DNA of 64,000 nucleotides from Shewanella sediminis HAW-EB3 (GCF_000018025.1 NC_009831.1:2914001-2978000); one strand, 5' to 3'. Shown: positions 49,647-59,686, numbered from the stretch's first letter. Numbers and translations are program-made. Notes: generated by a model not told the origin, from the letters alone.

Positions 49647-50357
49647 TCACAGTCTAAGCATCTCTTTTACGAAGGGAATGGTTAGCTTTCGCTGGTGAAC
49701 GAGGGAGTCTTTATCCAGTCTGTCTAACACATCAAACAAGGTTCTTAAATCTCTTGCTAAACGGTTCAATAGAAAGCGTCCTACATCTTCGGGTAACTGT
49801 AGTCCGCGCATAGCGGCCCGCCGTTGTAATGCGGCTAACTTCTCATCATCGGCCATGGGTTGTAACTGATAATTCAATCCCCACTGCATTCGAGATACGA
49901 GGTCAGGGAGTGCAAAACCTGAATCATTTGGCGAAACACTCGCACTAACAATCAAAGAACAATTATCGTGCTCTGAAACGCGATTATAAAGATCGAAAAT
50001 AGCTTCTTCCCAGAGGGGATGGCCCGCAATGGCATCGACATCGTCAATACAGATAAGATCGAGCTGTTCTAAACCTTCGAGAAGCATAGGCGATATGCTT
50101 GCATGAATACCCAAAGGCAGATAAAAACTACTTCGCTCTAAATCGTTCGCATGAGCACAAGCGGCATGCATAAGGTGTGTTCGGCCTGACTTGACCGGTC
50201 CCCATAAGAAAACGCTTCGATCTGCCCGCCCTTCGGCGCAGGCTTGTAGACTTTGAATGAGTTCGTCATTACCCGCTGCAGGGTAATAACTATTAAATGT
50301 TTCATCATCAGGCAGGTGTACCGGTAATGATAGTTGTAAAGGTGAGTTCGATTTCAC
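49647..50357 (-). CDS. hda: DnaA regulatory inactivator Hda
   Basis: AAA+ DnaA homologue that, with the DNA-loaded sliding clamp, stimulates ATP hydrolysis by DnaA and prevents re-initiation. 236 residues. The N-terminal QLSLPV (residues 8-13) is a clamp-binding motif. The Walker A-like loop is GPVKSGRTHL and Walker B LICIDDVDAI; a sensor 2 region lies at LNRLARDLRTLFDVLDRLD. It is divergent from nothing close and downstream of the DUF2066 gene by 74 bp, as in related genomes. Confidence 0.93.
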   Translation of the reverse strand: MKSNSPLQLSLPVHLPDDETFNSYYPAAGNDELIQSLQACAEGRADRSVFLWGPVKSGRTHLMHAACAHANDLERSSFYLPLGIHASISPMLLEGLEQLDLICIDDVDAIAGHPLWEEAIFDLYNRVSEHDNCSLIVSASVSPNDSGFALPDLVSRMQWGLNYQLQPMADDEKLAALQRRAAMRGLQLPEDVGRFLLNRLARDLRTLFDVLDRLDKDSLVHQRKLTIPFVKEMLRL

Positions 50358-50431
50358 TCAGATACTTCTCTGTTTCACGCTATGTAACTTAGATACCCAT
50401 TTTAACATGAGTACCCATGAATTTGAATGAC

Positions 50432-51541
50432 CTATCCTTGCCAGCGATATTCGATGCCGCCGCTCTCATCCGGTGAGAAAGGATCAGAGCCCTGTACTTT
50501 ATTAAAGGGATCTATGGTTAGGCGCTCTTGTGCATGCACTCTCGGTTCTAAATTCATCAAACGATGAAGGTCCTCTTCAGTTCCAAAGAGCTCTAGCGTA
50601 TAACGCACTCTGGTCCCATTCAATTGAGTAAGCTGTACAGATTTAACGGCACTCAACTGTTTTAAATACTTCTCAATTGAAACTAGCTGTTTCATATCTG
50701 TGATATCGATAAAATCCACGTAACTAGCTATTTCGGCACCGGTATCGGCGATAGCATAACGACCAACATAATATTCACTTACCGTGGATATTATCTCTGT
50801 CACCGCAGTATTTATATCACCAACCACATCACGCTTACTCACCAAGGGAGTATGCATCGGCTCCCCCTTTCCTACCGGATATAGAGCCAAATTGTATTTC
50901 AAGGGTTCAGCGGTTGTGTCGATGGAAGCCATCACAAAATAATCTGCTTGATAACGCTGAGATGCATCGGCAACTTGATCGGCAAACATTCCCCGAATAT
51001 CATTCGCCGAGACTTTCATATTATCGTCGAGATCCATTAAGGGAAATAACAGCGGCACTCCCTTAGCTTCTGACTCCACTTGAAACAGATCACGGCTCTC
51101 TAATAAAGACTCATCATTAACAATGACTCTCTCTCCTGGAATATCTTCTACAATCCAGGCTAATGTCAGTGGCCTTTGCTTACCCCATACAGGCTGCTGT
51201 GCCTCTCTTAATAAGCGGATGATTCGTTTATGGTCAAAACTGACTTTAAGGTAGAGTTCTCCATCCATGTCTTGGTAGCCAAACTGGCTGATCAACGCCG
51301 TTGGTTGCTTCACCATAGCGGCAATACTTGGATGGGCCAGGGCCGACTTAGAGCCTGAATTCTTTAATATGACGCTCTTTAGACCCGTTGAGATGGCTTT
51401 TTTCCGCTCAGTAGCAGAACGAGAGTCAACGGGTACCAAACTTTCATCAAGTTTGGAAACCTCGGCAGCATTAGCCATGTTTGCTTGTAATAACAAACAG
51501 CTGGCAAGTAGGAGCGAAGAGTTTAATAAGGTTTTCAGCAT
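50432..51541 (-). CDS. DUF2066 domain-containing exported protein
   Basis: A 369-residue protein with a signal peptide (MLKTLLNSSLLLASCLLLQANMANAAE, cleavage about residue 25). The middle and C-terminal part is the DUF2066 domain. DUF2066 genes usually lie between hda and purM/uraA in Shewanella and Vibrio, as here. Function unknown; an envelope location is likely. It is transcribed toward hda and is divergent from uraA. Confidence 0.82.
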   Translation of the reverse strand: MLKTLLNSSLLLASCLLLQANMANAAEVSKLDESLVPVDSRSATERKKAISTGLKSVILKNSGSKSALAHPSIAAMVKQPTALISQFGYQDMDGELYLKVSFDHKRIIRLLREAQQPVWGKQRPLTLAWIVEDIPGERVIVNDESLLESRDLFQVESEAKGVPLLFPLMDLDDNMKVSANDIRGMFADQVADASQRYQADYFVMASIDTTAEPLKYNLALYPVGKGEPMHTPLVSKRDVVGDINTAVTEIISTVSEYYVGRYAIADTGAEIASYVDFIDITDMKQLVSIEKYLKQLSAVKSVQLTQLNGTRVRYTLELFGTEEDLHRLMNLEPRVHAQERLTIDPFNKVQGSDPFSPDESGGIEYRWQG

Positions 51542-51736
51542 GTTCTACTGTTCTAAAGAAAACGAATTATCAAAATTGTACCACAACTTCTCTATCATCT
51601 GAATTCACTTAATCACGATGTAAAGGCATAAAAGATCGAGAAATTGCATACATAATCGGCAAACAGTGACGTCGACCGCGACCAAGCATTCATCATACTG
51701 TTAACATTAGCAGGTTTACCCTATAAGAGAATAATA

Positions 51737-52963
51737 ATGAAAAATATTGCACTTGCCCTTCAAGGGGCGCAAATGCTGTTTGTCGCTTTTGGTGCATTGG
51801 TCTTAATGCCTCTACTCACAGGCCTGGATACCAATGTTGCTTTATTCACCGCAGGTATTGGAACCCTGTTATTTCAATTAATAACAAAACGCCAAATACC
51901 GATATTCCTGGCTTCATCTTTCGCCTTTATCGCCCCAATAATGTATGGCGTTCAAACGTGGGGGCTCCCCTCCACCATGGGCGGGCTGATGGCAGCGGGG
52001 GCGGTGTATTTAATGTTAGCCAGTTTGATAAAACTAAGAGGCGATAATTTTATTAAGCGATTATTGCCCCCTGTCGTTGTCGGTCCGGTAATTATTGTTA
52101 TCGGCTTAGGACTAGCACCTGTCGCGGTCAACATGGCGCTGGGAAAGAGTGGCGATGGCAGCCTGGTACTTGTGGAGCAAAATACGGCACTCATCATCTC
52201 GCTATCGGCACTATTAACCACGGTGAGTGTCGCTATTTTTGCTAAAGGCATTGTAAAATTAATGCCCATTCTCGCAGGGATCCTTGTCGGTTATGGACTT
52301 AGTTTAAGTTTCGGGATTGTTGATTTCAGTCCCGTAACGGCGGCAAGTTGGATTTCCATGCCTAATTTTGTTGCACCAGAATTTAACTGGCATGCTATCG
52401 CATTCATGATACCTGTGGCCATCGCACCTGCTGTGGAGCATATTGGCGACATTCTTGCTATTTCCAATGTAACTGGTAAAGACTTTTTGAAAAAACCAGG
52501 GCTTCACCGTACACTCGCTGGCGATGGCGTAGCTACAATCGCCGCTTCAGCTTTCGGTGGACCACCAAATACCACCTATTCAGAAGTGACTGGTGCTGTG
52601 ACACTGACTAAGTCGTTTAATCCTGTGATCATGACTTATACTGCAATCACCGCCATTATTCTGGCCTTTATCGGCAAGCTTGGTGCACTAATGCAAACCA
52701 TCCCAGTCCCCGTTATGGGCGGCATCATGTGTCTATTGTTTGGCTCAATTGCCGCTGTTGGTTTAAATGCGTTAATTAAGAATAATGTTGACCTGAATGA
52801 ACCCAGAAATCTCTGTATTGTAGGTGTGACCTTGGTATTTGGTATTGGCGGTATGGCCTTTGGTATTGGCTCATTCAGTCTGACAGGTATTAGCCTGTGT
52901 GGGATCGTGGCGATCACGATGAACTTGCTACTGCCTATGCCTAAAGAGGAAGCAACGGCATAA
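51737..52963 (+). CDS. uraA: uracil permease, NCS2 family
   Basis: A 408-residue inner-membrane uracil/proton symporter of the nucleobase-ascorbate family with about 14 helices. Substrate-binding signatures are PVAIAPAVEHIGDILAISNVTG and AFGGPPNTTYSEVTGAVTLTKSFNPVIM, which carries the Glu and Asn positions of UraA. Synteny with hda supports the assignment, although no upp gene follows in this window. Ends at a strong terminator. Confidence 0.93.
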   Translation: MKNIALALQGAQMLFVAFGALVLMPLLTGLDTNVALFTAGIGTLLFQLITKRQIPIFLASSFAFIAPIMYGVQTWGLPSTMGGLMAAGAVYLMLASLIKLRGDNFIKRLLPPVVVGPVIIVIGLGLAPVAVNMALGKSGDGSLVLVEQNTALIISLSALLTTVSVAIFAKGIVKLMPILAGILVGYGLSLSFGIVDFSPVTAASWISMPNFVAPEFNWHAIAFMIPVAIAPAVEHIGDILAISNVTGKDFLKKPGLHRTLAGDGVATIAASAFGGPPNTTYSEVTGAVTLTKSFNPVIMTYTAITAIILAFIGKLGALMQTIPVPVMGGIMCLLFGSIAAVGLNALIKNNVDLNEPRNLCIVGVTLVFGIGGMAFGIGSFSLTGISLCGIVAITMNLLLPMPKEEATA

Positions 52964-52993
52964 TCAACAATATGGTTCACTAACAGACAAGCA

Positions 52994-53027
52994 ATAAAAA
53001 AGCCTTTCGGGAGAAAGGCTTTTTTTA
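52994..53027. terminator. terminator after uraA
   Basis: 8-bp stem AGCCTTTC / GAAAGGCT with GGGA loop, flanked by AAAAA and a run of T. Faces the convergent grxD gene and could serve both. Confidence 0.9.
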
Positions 53028-53098
53028 TGTCAAATCTTAAGTCAATAATCGCCAGACATCAAAATGACGGAACTCAAGATTATTGAGTTTTCAAGCTA

Positions 53099-53446
53099 TT
53101 ACGCTTGCTCTTCTGACGGGTATTTTGCGGCAGTTTCGGTGATCAATGTTTGAAGCTCACCTTTTTGATACATCTCAGTAAGAATATCACACCCACCGAT
53201 CAACTCACCTTCAACCCAAAGTTGAGGGAACGTTGGCCAGTTAGCGTATTTAGGCAGTTCTGAGCGAATATCGGGATTCTGTAAAATGTCAACAAACGCA
53301 AATTGAGCATTACAGTTAATCATAATTTGAGCAACTTGAGATGAGAAGCCACAGCTAGGTAACTTAGGAGAGCCTTTCATGTAAACAATGATTGGATTCT
53401 CTGCGATCTGCTGTTTGATTTTCGCTACGGTTTCGTTTGTTTCCAT
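53099..53446 (-). CDS. grxD: monothiol glutaredoxin Grx4
   Basis: A 115-residue CGFS-type glutaredoxin that binds and carries 2Fe-2S clusters with glutathione. The active site MKGSPKLPSCGFSSQ has Cys32; TFPQLWVEGELIGGCDI holds the cis-Pro-type and glutathione-binding region. It is divergent from sodB with 354 bp between, a common pairing of iron/oxidative stress genes in gammaproteobacteria. Confidence 0.95.
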   Translation of the reverse strand: METNETVAKIKQQIAENPIIVYMKGSPKLPSCGFSSQVAQIMINCNAQFAFVDILQNPDIRSELPKYANWPTFPQLWVEGELIGGCDILTEMYQKGELQTLITETAAKYPSEEQA

Positions 53447-53674
53447 TTTTAATTCCTAACTTACACATACAATGATTAATAAACTGACTCTATTGTACTT
53501 CAGGTATGGCAAGAACAAAAACCTACTTTTAATAGGGTTATAACGATTCCTATCAATAAGGTATTACTCAGCATACAAAAAAGTGAAAAGAGATCCGAAT
53601 TGAAGCACTGAATTGACCTAAAGTACCCAATAGAACTTTAGGGAAATTGGCGCTATCTCTTTTAAAATGCTTTC

Positions 53675-53710
53675 ATTATAGCGTTAACCGTTTTTATAGA
53701 TTGCTATAAT
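53675..53710 (+). promoter_or_regulatory. candidate sodB promoter with inverted repeat
   Basis: An extended -10 element TGCTATAAT (53702-53710) lies about 90 bp before the sodB ATG. An 8-bp inverted repeat ATTATAGC / GCTATAAT (53675-53682 and 53703-53710) overlaps it and could be a regulator site. The rest of the 354-bp grxD/sodB divergent region shows no gene. Confidence 0.55.
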
Positions 53711-53800
53711 CGTAAAATTAATCATACTCTTAATGACATTTTCAAATAGAATTAACGCTAGAAGCAACATATTACAACTATTGATGAGTGGAGAATCGCA

Positions 53801-54382
53801 ATGGCTTTTGAACTACCCGCATTACCGTATCCTAAAAACGCACTTGAACCTCATATTTCTCAGGAAACCATCGAATACCATTATGGTAAGCATCATAATA
53901 CCTACGTTGTAAAACTAAACGGCCTTGTTGAAGGCACTGAACTCGCCGAAAAGAGCCTCGAAGAGATCATAAAATCATCAACCGGTGGCATTTTTAACAA
54001 CGCAGCTCAAATCTGGAATCACACTTTCTATTGGAACTGCTTGTCTCCAAATGGTGGTGGAGCCGCAACTGGCGCCGTTGCTAAAGCCATAGATGAAGCT
54101 TTCGGTTCATTTGAGGCTTTTAAAGCTAAATTCACCGACGCCGCAGTTAATAATTTTGGTAGTGCATGGACCTGGTTGGTTAAGAATGCCGACGGCTCTG
54201 TAGCCATAGTGAATACAAGCAACGCTGCAACGCCATTAACCGATGACAGCATGACACCCATTATGACTGTGGATGTTTGGGAGCATGCGTATTATATCGA
54301 TTACCGCAATGTACGCCCCGATTACCTCGCACATTATTGGGAACTGGTTAATTGGGACTTTGTGAATCAAAATTTTAGCTAA
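53801..54382 (+). CDS. sodB: iron superoxide dismutase
   Basis: Converts superoxide to hydrogen peroxide and oxygen. 193 residues, a typical FeSOD length. Metal ligands are His27 (ETIEYHYGKHHNTYV), His in IWNHTFYWNCLSPNGGG, and Asp/His in VDVWEHAYYIDYRNVRPDYL. AAIN in FNNAAQIWNHTFYW and the Gln-containing NNFGSAWTW pattern fit the iron form. No signal peptide, so cytoplasmic. Ends at a terminator. Confidence 0.95.
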   Translation: MAFELPALPYPKNALEPHISQETIEYHYGKHHNTYVVKLNGLVEGTELAEKSLEEIIKSSTGGIFNNAAQIWNHTFYWNCLSPNGGGAATGAVAKAIDEAFGSFEAFKAKFTDAAVNNFGSAWTWLVKNADGSVAIVNTSNAATPLTDDSMTPIMTVDVWEHAYYIDYRNVRPDYLAHYWELVNWDFVNQNFS

Positions 54383-54412
54383 ACTAACATTTTCAGCCGA
54401 TTTTTAAAGCAT

Positions 54413-54445
54413 AAAAAAAAGGAGCTTATCAAGCTCCTTTTTTAT
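54413..54445 (+). terminator. terminator after sodB
   Basis: AAAAGGAGCTT / AAGCTCCTTTT stem with a 3-base loop, followed by more T. Confidence 0.9.
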
Positions 54446-54484
54446 ACTCCTTTGGTAATACTCCACGTAATACTCCCCTCCTCC

Positions 54485-54513
54485 ACAGTTGCAACTGTTG
54501 CATTTGCAACTGT
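54485..54513. promoter_or_regulatory. palindrome upstream of prkA
   Basis: A perfect 14-bp palindrome ACAGTTGCAACTGT (54485-54498) followed by another half-site TTGCAACTGT (54504-54513), about 120-150 bp before the prkA ATG. Looks like an operator for a dimeric regulator. Binding protein unknown. Confidence 0.45.
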
Positions 54514-54635
54514 TTCTCATTGTTTTCATTTGACTTTTTTAATACTAATTTCAGTTATTAGGTCTAAGATTAATACTAGGAGACTGGTTTTCAGTTATCG
54601 CTTTCATCTAATTTAGGCGTTTCAGGGGGTGGAAA

Positions 54636-56570
54636 ATGGGCATATTTGAGCATTACCAACAGCGCTACGAAAAAAAGCTCGATGAGGAATATTCATTACA
54701 GGATTTTTTGGAGATCTGTAAGAAGGACCGTTCAGCATATGCATCGGCGGCCGAACGACTGCTATTAGCAATCGGTGAACCTGAAGTCGTTGATACATCG
54801 AAAGATCCAATACTCAGTCGAATTTTCTCTAATCGATTAATTTCACGATTCCCGGAATTTAAAGACTTTTACGGTATGGAAGAGTCTATCGAACAGATAG
54901 TTGCCTACCTGAAACACTCGGCTCAAGGCTTGGAAGAGTCGAAACAGATCCTTTACTTATTGGGTCCTGTCGGTGGCGGTAAATCATCTCTCGCCGAAAA
55001 ATTAAAAGCACTGATGCAAAAGATACCCATCTATGTGTTAAGTGCCAATGGTGATAGAAGCCCGGTAAATGATCACCCATTTTGCCTATTCAACCCTGAA
55101 GAGGACAGTGGATTATTAGAGAGTGAATATAACATTCCGTCTCGCTACCTCAAATCTATCATGTCACCATGGGCCGTGAAGCGCCTGCACGATTACGGCG
55201 GAGACATATCACAATTTAAAGTAGTCAAAGTGTTTCCCTCTATTTTGGATCAGATGGCCATTGCGAAAACAGAACCAGGAGATGAAAACAATCAGGACAT
55301 CTCAGCCTTGGTTGGTAAGGTTGATATCAGACAACTGGAACATTTTGCTCAAAATGATGCAGATGCTTACTCATACTCCGGCGCATTATGCCGCGCAAAT
55401 CAAGGCTTGATGGAGTTCGTTGAGATGTTTAAAGCACCGATCAAGGTGCTTCACCCACTATTAACAGCGACTCAAGAAGGGAACTATAACGGCACCGAAG
55501 GCCTGTCGGCCCTCCCCTATAATGGTATTATTCTCGCGCACTCTAATGAATCTGAGTGGACAACATTCAGAAATAACAAAACAAATGAAGCATTTCTGGA
55601 CAGGGTTTACATCGTAAAAGTGCCATACTGCTTAAGAGTGTCTGAAGAGATCCAGATCTATAATAAGTTGTTAGCCAACTCAGAACTCTCACAAGCACCT
55701 TGTGCTCCCGGAACGCTGGAAACGCTCGCTCAGTTTAGTGTACTGTCACGTGTAATAGCACCGGAAAATTCCTCAATCTTTTCAAAAATGCGTGTCTATG
55801 ATGGTGAAAGTTTAAAAGACACAGATCCTAAAGCAAAATCCTATCAGGAATACCGCGATTACGCCGGGGTTGATGAGGGAATGCATGGGCTATCGACCCG
55901 ATTCGCCTTTAAGATCTTATCTAAAGTCTTTAACTTCGACCATAGTGAAATTGCAGCAAATCCGGTCCATCTTTTCTATGTATTGGAACGACAAATTGAG
56001 CAGGAGCAATTCCCGACTGAACTTGCCGAGCGTTATCTTGAGTCTCTGAAAGGCTACTTAATACCAAAATACGTTGAGTTTATAGGTAAAGAGATACAAA
56101 CGGCCTATTTGGAGTCCTATTCAGAATACGGTCAAAATATTTTTGACCGCTATGTCACCTACGCAGACTTCTGGATTCAAGATCAAGAGTATCGAGATCC
56201 TGAAACGGGCCAATTGTTCGACCGCTCGGCACTCAATGCAGAGCTCGAGAAAATTGAAAAACCTGCAGGAATTAGTAATCCTAAAGACTTCAGAAATGAG
56301 ATTGTTAACTTTGTACTCAGGGCGCGTGCCAACAATGAGGGCTCGAATCCATTATGGACGAGTTATGAAAAGCTTCGAACTGTCATCGAGAAGAAGATGT
56401 TCTCCAACACAGAAGATCTTCTGCCCGTCATCTCATTTAATGCCAAAACATCTACCGATGATCAGCGAAAGCATGATGATTTTGTAAATCGTATGATGGA
56501 AAAAGGCTACACCAAAAAGCAAGTCAGATTGCTTTCAGAATGGTATCTGAGAGTTAGAAAGTCTTCTTAA
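54636..56570 (+). CDS. prkA: PrkA-type serine protein kinase (YeaG)
   Basis: A 644-residue protein of the PrkA/YeaG family: an N-terminal AAA-like domain with Walker A GPVGGGKSSLAEKL (110-118 region) and a C-terminal eukaryotic-kinase-like region. In enteric bacteria YeaG is induced by nitrogen starvation and acid stress and works with YeaH. The ATG follows AGGGGG. First gene of prkA-yeaH-spoVR; a palindrome at 54485 lies in its upstream region. Cytoplasmic. Confidence 0.94.
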   Translation: MGIFEHYQQRYEKKLDEEYSLQDFLEICKKDRSAYASAAERLLLAIGEPEVVDTSKDPILSRIFSNRLISRFPEFKDFYGMEESIEQIVAYLKHSAQGLEESKQILYLLGPVGGGKSSLAEKLKALMQKIPIYVLSANGDRSPVNDHPFCLFNPEEDSGLLESEYNIPSRYLKSIMSPWAVKRLHDYGGDISQFKVVKVFPSILDQMAIAKTEPGDENNQDISALVGKVDIRQLEHFAQNDADAYSYSGALCRANQGLMEFVEMFKAPIKVLHPLLTATQEGNYNGTEGLSALPYNGIILAHSNESEWTTFRNNKTNEAFLDRVYIVKVPYCLRVSEEIQIYNKLLANSELSQAPCAPGTLETLAQFSVLSRVIAPENSSIFSKMRVYDGESLKDTDPKAKSYQEYRDYAGVDEGMHGLSTRFAFKILSKVFNFDHSEIAANPVHLFYVLERQIEQEQFPTELAERYLESLKGYLIPKYVEFIGKEIQTAYLESYSEYGQNIFDRYVTYADFWIQDQEYRDPETGQLFDRSALNAELEKIEKPAGISNPKDFRNEIVNFVLRARANNEGSNPLWTSYEKLRTVIEKKMFSNTEDLLPVISFNAKTSTDDQRKHDDFVNRMMEKGYTKKQVRLLSEWYLRVRKSS

Positions 56571-56623
56571 AATAGACATTCAGGGAGCATTAACTGCTCC
56601 CTACAATGACTTGGGAGGTGCGC

Positions 56624-57892
56624 ATGGCGAATTTCATAGATAGACGACTCAATGCTAAGGGAAAAAGCACGGTTAATCGTCAACGGTTTATCAACAGATA
56701 CAAACAGCAGATAAAAAAAGCTGTGAGTGATGCTGTCACTCGACGCAGTGTTACCGATGTTGATAAGGGTGAAAAAATCGGGATCCCGACGAAAGACATT
56801 AGTGAACCTTCCTTTCATCAAGGACAAGGAGGAGTTAAGGAACGGGTACATCCGGGCAATGACCAATTTACCAGAGGAGATAAAATCGAGCGACCACCTT
56901 CTGGCACAGGACAAGGTTCCGGCCAGGGAGATGCGTCCGATTCTGGTGAAGGGCAAGATGATTTTGTTTTCCAGATCTCTAAGGATGAGTACCTTGAGTT
57001 ATTATTTGAAGATCTCGAGTTACCCAACTTACAAAATAATCGTCTAAACAAATTGGTTGAATACCAAACCTATCGTGCAGGCTTTACCAATGATGGTGTG
57101 CCGGCAAATATCAATATTGTTCGTTCACTACGCTCATCATTAGCACGCAGAATTGCAATGACCTCCTCGAAGAAGGCCCAACTTAGCCTGCTAGAGAAAG
57201 AGCTTGAAGAGCTGGAAAATACACCTGGAGCAGAAGCGGAAAGAATTCTACTCATCAAGGAGCAGATAGAAGAGCTAAAGCAGAAGATAGACAGGGTTCC
57301 CTTTATCGATACGTTTGATCTCAGGTACAACAACTTCGCCAAACGCGAGATACCTTCGAGTCAGGCTGTCATGTTCTGTCTGATGGATGTGTCCGGTTCA
57401 ATGGATCAGGCAACTAAGGATATGGCCAAGCGCTTTTATATTCTGCTCTACCTTTTTCTAACCCGAACCTATAAGAATCTTGACGTTGTCTATATACGCC
57501 ACCACACCCAAGCTAAAGAGGTTGATGAACACGAGTTTTTCTATTCACAGGAAACAGGTGGCACTATTGTATCGAGTGCATTAAAACTCATGCATAAAAT
57601 TCAAAAAGAGCGTTATCCGGAAAGCGAATGGAATATCTATGCAGCACAGGCATCTGATGGTGACAATTGGGCTGATGACTCCCCCGGATGTAAACAGATC
57701 CTTGAAAAAAACCTCCTTCCTGTGGTGAGATATTTTAGTTACATAGAGATCACTAACCGCGCCCATCAAACACTCTGGCGGGAGTATGAAAACCTCCAAA
57801 AGTCGTTTGATAACATCGCCGTCCAGCATATTAAACAGGCGGAAGATATATACCCGGTATTTAGAGAACTATTTAAGAAGCAAGCAGTTTAA
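56624..57892 (+). CDS. yeaH: DUF444 / YeaH-family protein with vWA-like domain
   Basis: A 422-residue YeaH/YhbH protein. The ATG at 56624 follows GGGAGG and begins [22 protein letters not shown]; an in-frame ATG at 56606 is too close to be preferred. A Gly/Ser-rich, flexible stretch lies near residues 80-115 ([20 protein letters not shown]) and a coiled coil at about 180-215. The C-terminal half has a von Willebrand A-like fold with MIDAS-type [16 protein letters not shown]. It always accompanies prkA and spoVR in stress operons. Confidence 0.92.
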   Translation: MANFIDRRLNAKGKSTVNRQRFINRYKQQIKKAVSDAVTRRSVTDVDKGEKIGIPTKDISEPSFHQGQGGVKERVHPGNDQFTRGDKIERPPSGTGQGSGQGDASDSGEGQDDFVFQISKDEYLELLFEDLELPNLQNNRLNKLVEYQTYRAGFTNDGVPANINIVRSLRSSLARRIAMTSSKKAQLSLLEKELEELENTPGAEAERILLIKEQIEELKQKIDRVPFIDTFDLRYNNFAKREIPSSQAVMFCLMDVSGSMDQATKDMAKRFYILLYLFLTRTYKNLDVVYIRHHTQAKEVDEHEFFYSQETGGTIVSSALKLMHKIQKERYPESEWNIYAAQASDGDNWADDSPGCKQILEKNLLPVVRYFSYIEITNRAHQTLWREYENLQKSFDNIAVQHIKQAEDIYPVFRELFKKQAV

Positions 57893-57901
57893 GGGGGCGC
57901 T

Positions 57902-59422
57902 ATGGATGCTAAAAAAAAGAGAACTCCACTCGATGACGGGCCCGATTGGAACTTCGAGCTACTTCAGTCATATTTAACTGAAATCGAAAGAGTGGCTGCA
58001 CATTATAAGCTTGAATCTTATCCAAACCAGATAGAGGTCATAACAGCCGAGCAGATGATGGATGCTTATGCCGGCATAGGCATGCCAATAGGTTATACCC
58101 ACTGGTCCTTCGGGAAAAAGTTTATCGAAACGGAGCAAAGCTATAAACGAGGACAGATGGGCCTGGCCTATGAGATAGTGATCAACTCAGATCCCTGCAT
58201 CGCCTACCTTATGGAGGAGAATACCATCACAATGCAAGCCCTTGTGATGGCGCACGCAAGTTTCGGCCACAATAGTTTCTTCAAGAATAATTATCTCTTT
58301 AAAACCTGGACCGATGCCAGTTCGATTATTGACTATCTGGTTTTTGCGAAAAACTATATTAGTCAATGCGAGGAAACACACGGTACAAACCAAGTTGAGC
58401 TTATCGTCGACTCCTGCCATGCGTTAATGAACTATGGCGTCGACCGCTATAAGCGTCCGAGCGAAATTTCATTCAAAGAAGAGCAGCTAAGACAAAAAGA
58501 TAGAGAGGAATACCTGCAGAGCCAAGTCAATGATCTATGGCGAACCATCCCCTTCACTCCTCATGATGATATCGAAAAGGAAACATTCAACTTTCCTGAC
58601 GAGCCCCAGGAAAACATTCTCTATTTTATTGAGAAGAATGCCCCTTTGTTAGAACCCTGGCAGAGAGAGATAGTTCGGATAGTAAGAAAAATGGGCCAGT
58701 ATTTTTATCCTCAGAAACAAACTCAGGTAATGAATGAGGGCTGGGCTACCTTTTGGCATTATACGATTCTCAACCATCTCTATGACGATGGCGTAGTTAC
58801 CGATAGATTTATGATGGAGTTTCTTCAAAATCATACCAATGTCATTGTACAGCCTAGCTACAATAGTCCCTACTATAGTGGGATAAACCCGTACGCCTTA
58901 GGGTTTAATATGTTCGTGGATATAAGGAGAATTTGTGAGTCCCCTACCGAAGAAGACAAACTTTGGTTTCCTGATATTGCTGGCAGCGATTGGTTAGAAA
59001 CATTACATTTTGCAATGCAAAACTTTAAAGACGAGAGCTTCATCAGCCAATATCTTTCACCTAACATCATCAGGCAGTTCAAGCTTTTTAGCATTCTTGA
59101 CGATGATAAAAAAAACTACCTGTCAGTCTCTGCCATCCATGATGAACAAGGGTATAAAGATATCCGTCAGATGTTGTCGCAACAATATAACCTTTCCAAT
59201 ATCGAGCCTAACATTCAAGTTCAAAAAGTGGATATTACCGGAGACCGTTCATTAACACTAAGGTATGTACCGACTAACAGAATCCCACTAGCCAAAAGTC
59301 GCCATGAAGTCGTGAAGCACCTACATAGACTCTGGGGATTTGATGTAAGACTCGAAGAGTTTAACGAAGAGGGAGTGCAAAATATCATTGCCTCTTGCCC
59401 GGATAAACAAGCCGAGGAGTAA
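57902..59422 (+). CDS. SpoVR family protein (YcgB)
   Basis: A 506-residue SpoVR/YcgB protein, 9 bp after yeaH and third in the prkA-yeaH-spoVR operon. Landmarks are GIGMPIGYTHWSFGKKFIETEQSYKRGQMGLAYEIVINSDPCIAYLMEEN and HASFGHNSFFKNN, with NEGWATFWHYTILN later; the repeated His and Glu suggest a metal-binding helical fold. No signal peptide. In Bacillus SpoVR is needed for spore cortex, elsewhere it is a stress protein of unknown activity. Its stop codon TAA shares its last base with the first base of the 265-bp repeat copy 2. Confidence 0.92.
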   Translation: MDAKKKRTPLDDGPDWNFELLQSYLTEIERVAAHYKLESYPNQIEVITAEQMMDAYAGIGMPIGYTHWSFGKKFIETEQSYKRGQMGLAYEIVINSDPCIAYLMEENTITMQALVMAHASFGHNSFFKNNYLFKTWTDASSIIDYLVFAKNYISQCEETHGTNQVELIVDSCHALMNYGVDRYKRPSEISFKEEQLRQKDREEYLQSQVNDLWRTIPFTPHDDIEKETFNFPDEPQENILYFIEKNAPLLEPWQREIVRIVRKMGQYFYPQKQTQVMNEGWATFWHYTILNHLYDDGVVTDRFMMEFLQNHTNVIVQPSYNSPYYSGINPYALGFNMFVDIRRICESPTEEDKLWFPDIAGSDWLETLHFAMQNFKDESFISQYLSPNIIRQFKLFSILDDDKKNYLSVSAIHDEQGYKDIRQMLSQQYNLSNIEPNIQVQKVDITGDRSLTLRYVPTNRIPLAKSRHEVVKHLHRLWGFDVRLEEFNEEGVQNIIASCPDKQAEE

Positions 59423-59686
59423 TACCAATCGGTATAAAGGTGTGGTCACTCAGCGAGAGTTTAGCGCTTGTGAGGCAAGGCAACGAGTGAGGAACATAGT
59501 TATTCTACGTTTAAGCTCGTTAACGCCGTATCGGAAGCGCTAAAACTCGCCTTTCAGGAGTGTTTTTGGCTGCCTACTTCTGTGTTGAATGAGTTCAAAA
59601 GGGCTCACCATTCTCTCACTCTTTCGCCTTGAATTAAGCAGCCAAAAATAACTCTGAGTTGACCACTTTCTTATACCGATTGGTAT
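59422..59686. repeat. 265-bp MITE-like element, copy 2
   Basis: Same length and clearly alignable with copy 1 at 17639-17903 over its whole length. Starts ATACCAATCGGTATAAAGG and ends TTATACCGATTGGTAT, with an imperfect 26-bp terminal inverted repeat (22 matches). Nested inverted repeats (GCGAGAGTTTAGCGCTT with AAGCGCTAAAACTCGC) are conserved. Where copy 1 has GTGATC and GATCAC near its ends, copy 2 has GTGGTC and GACCAC, a paired change. No coding capacity. Confidence 0.87.
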
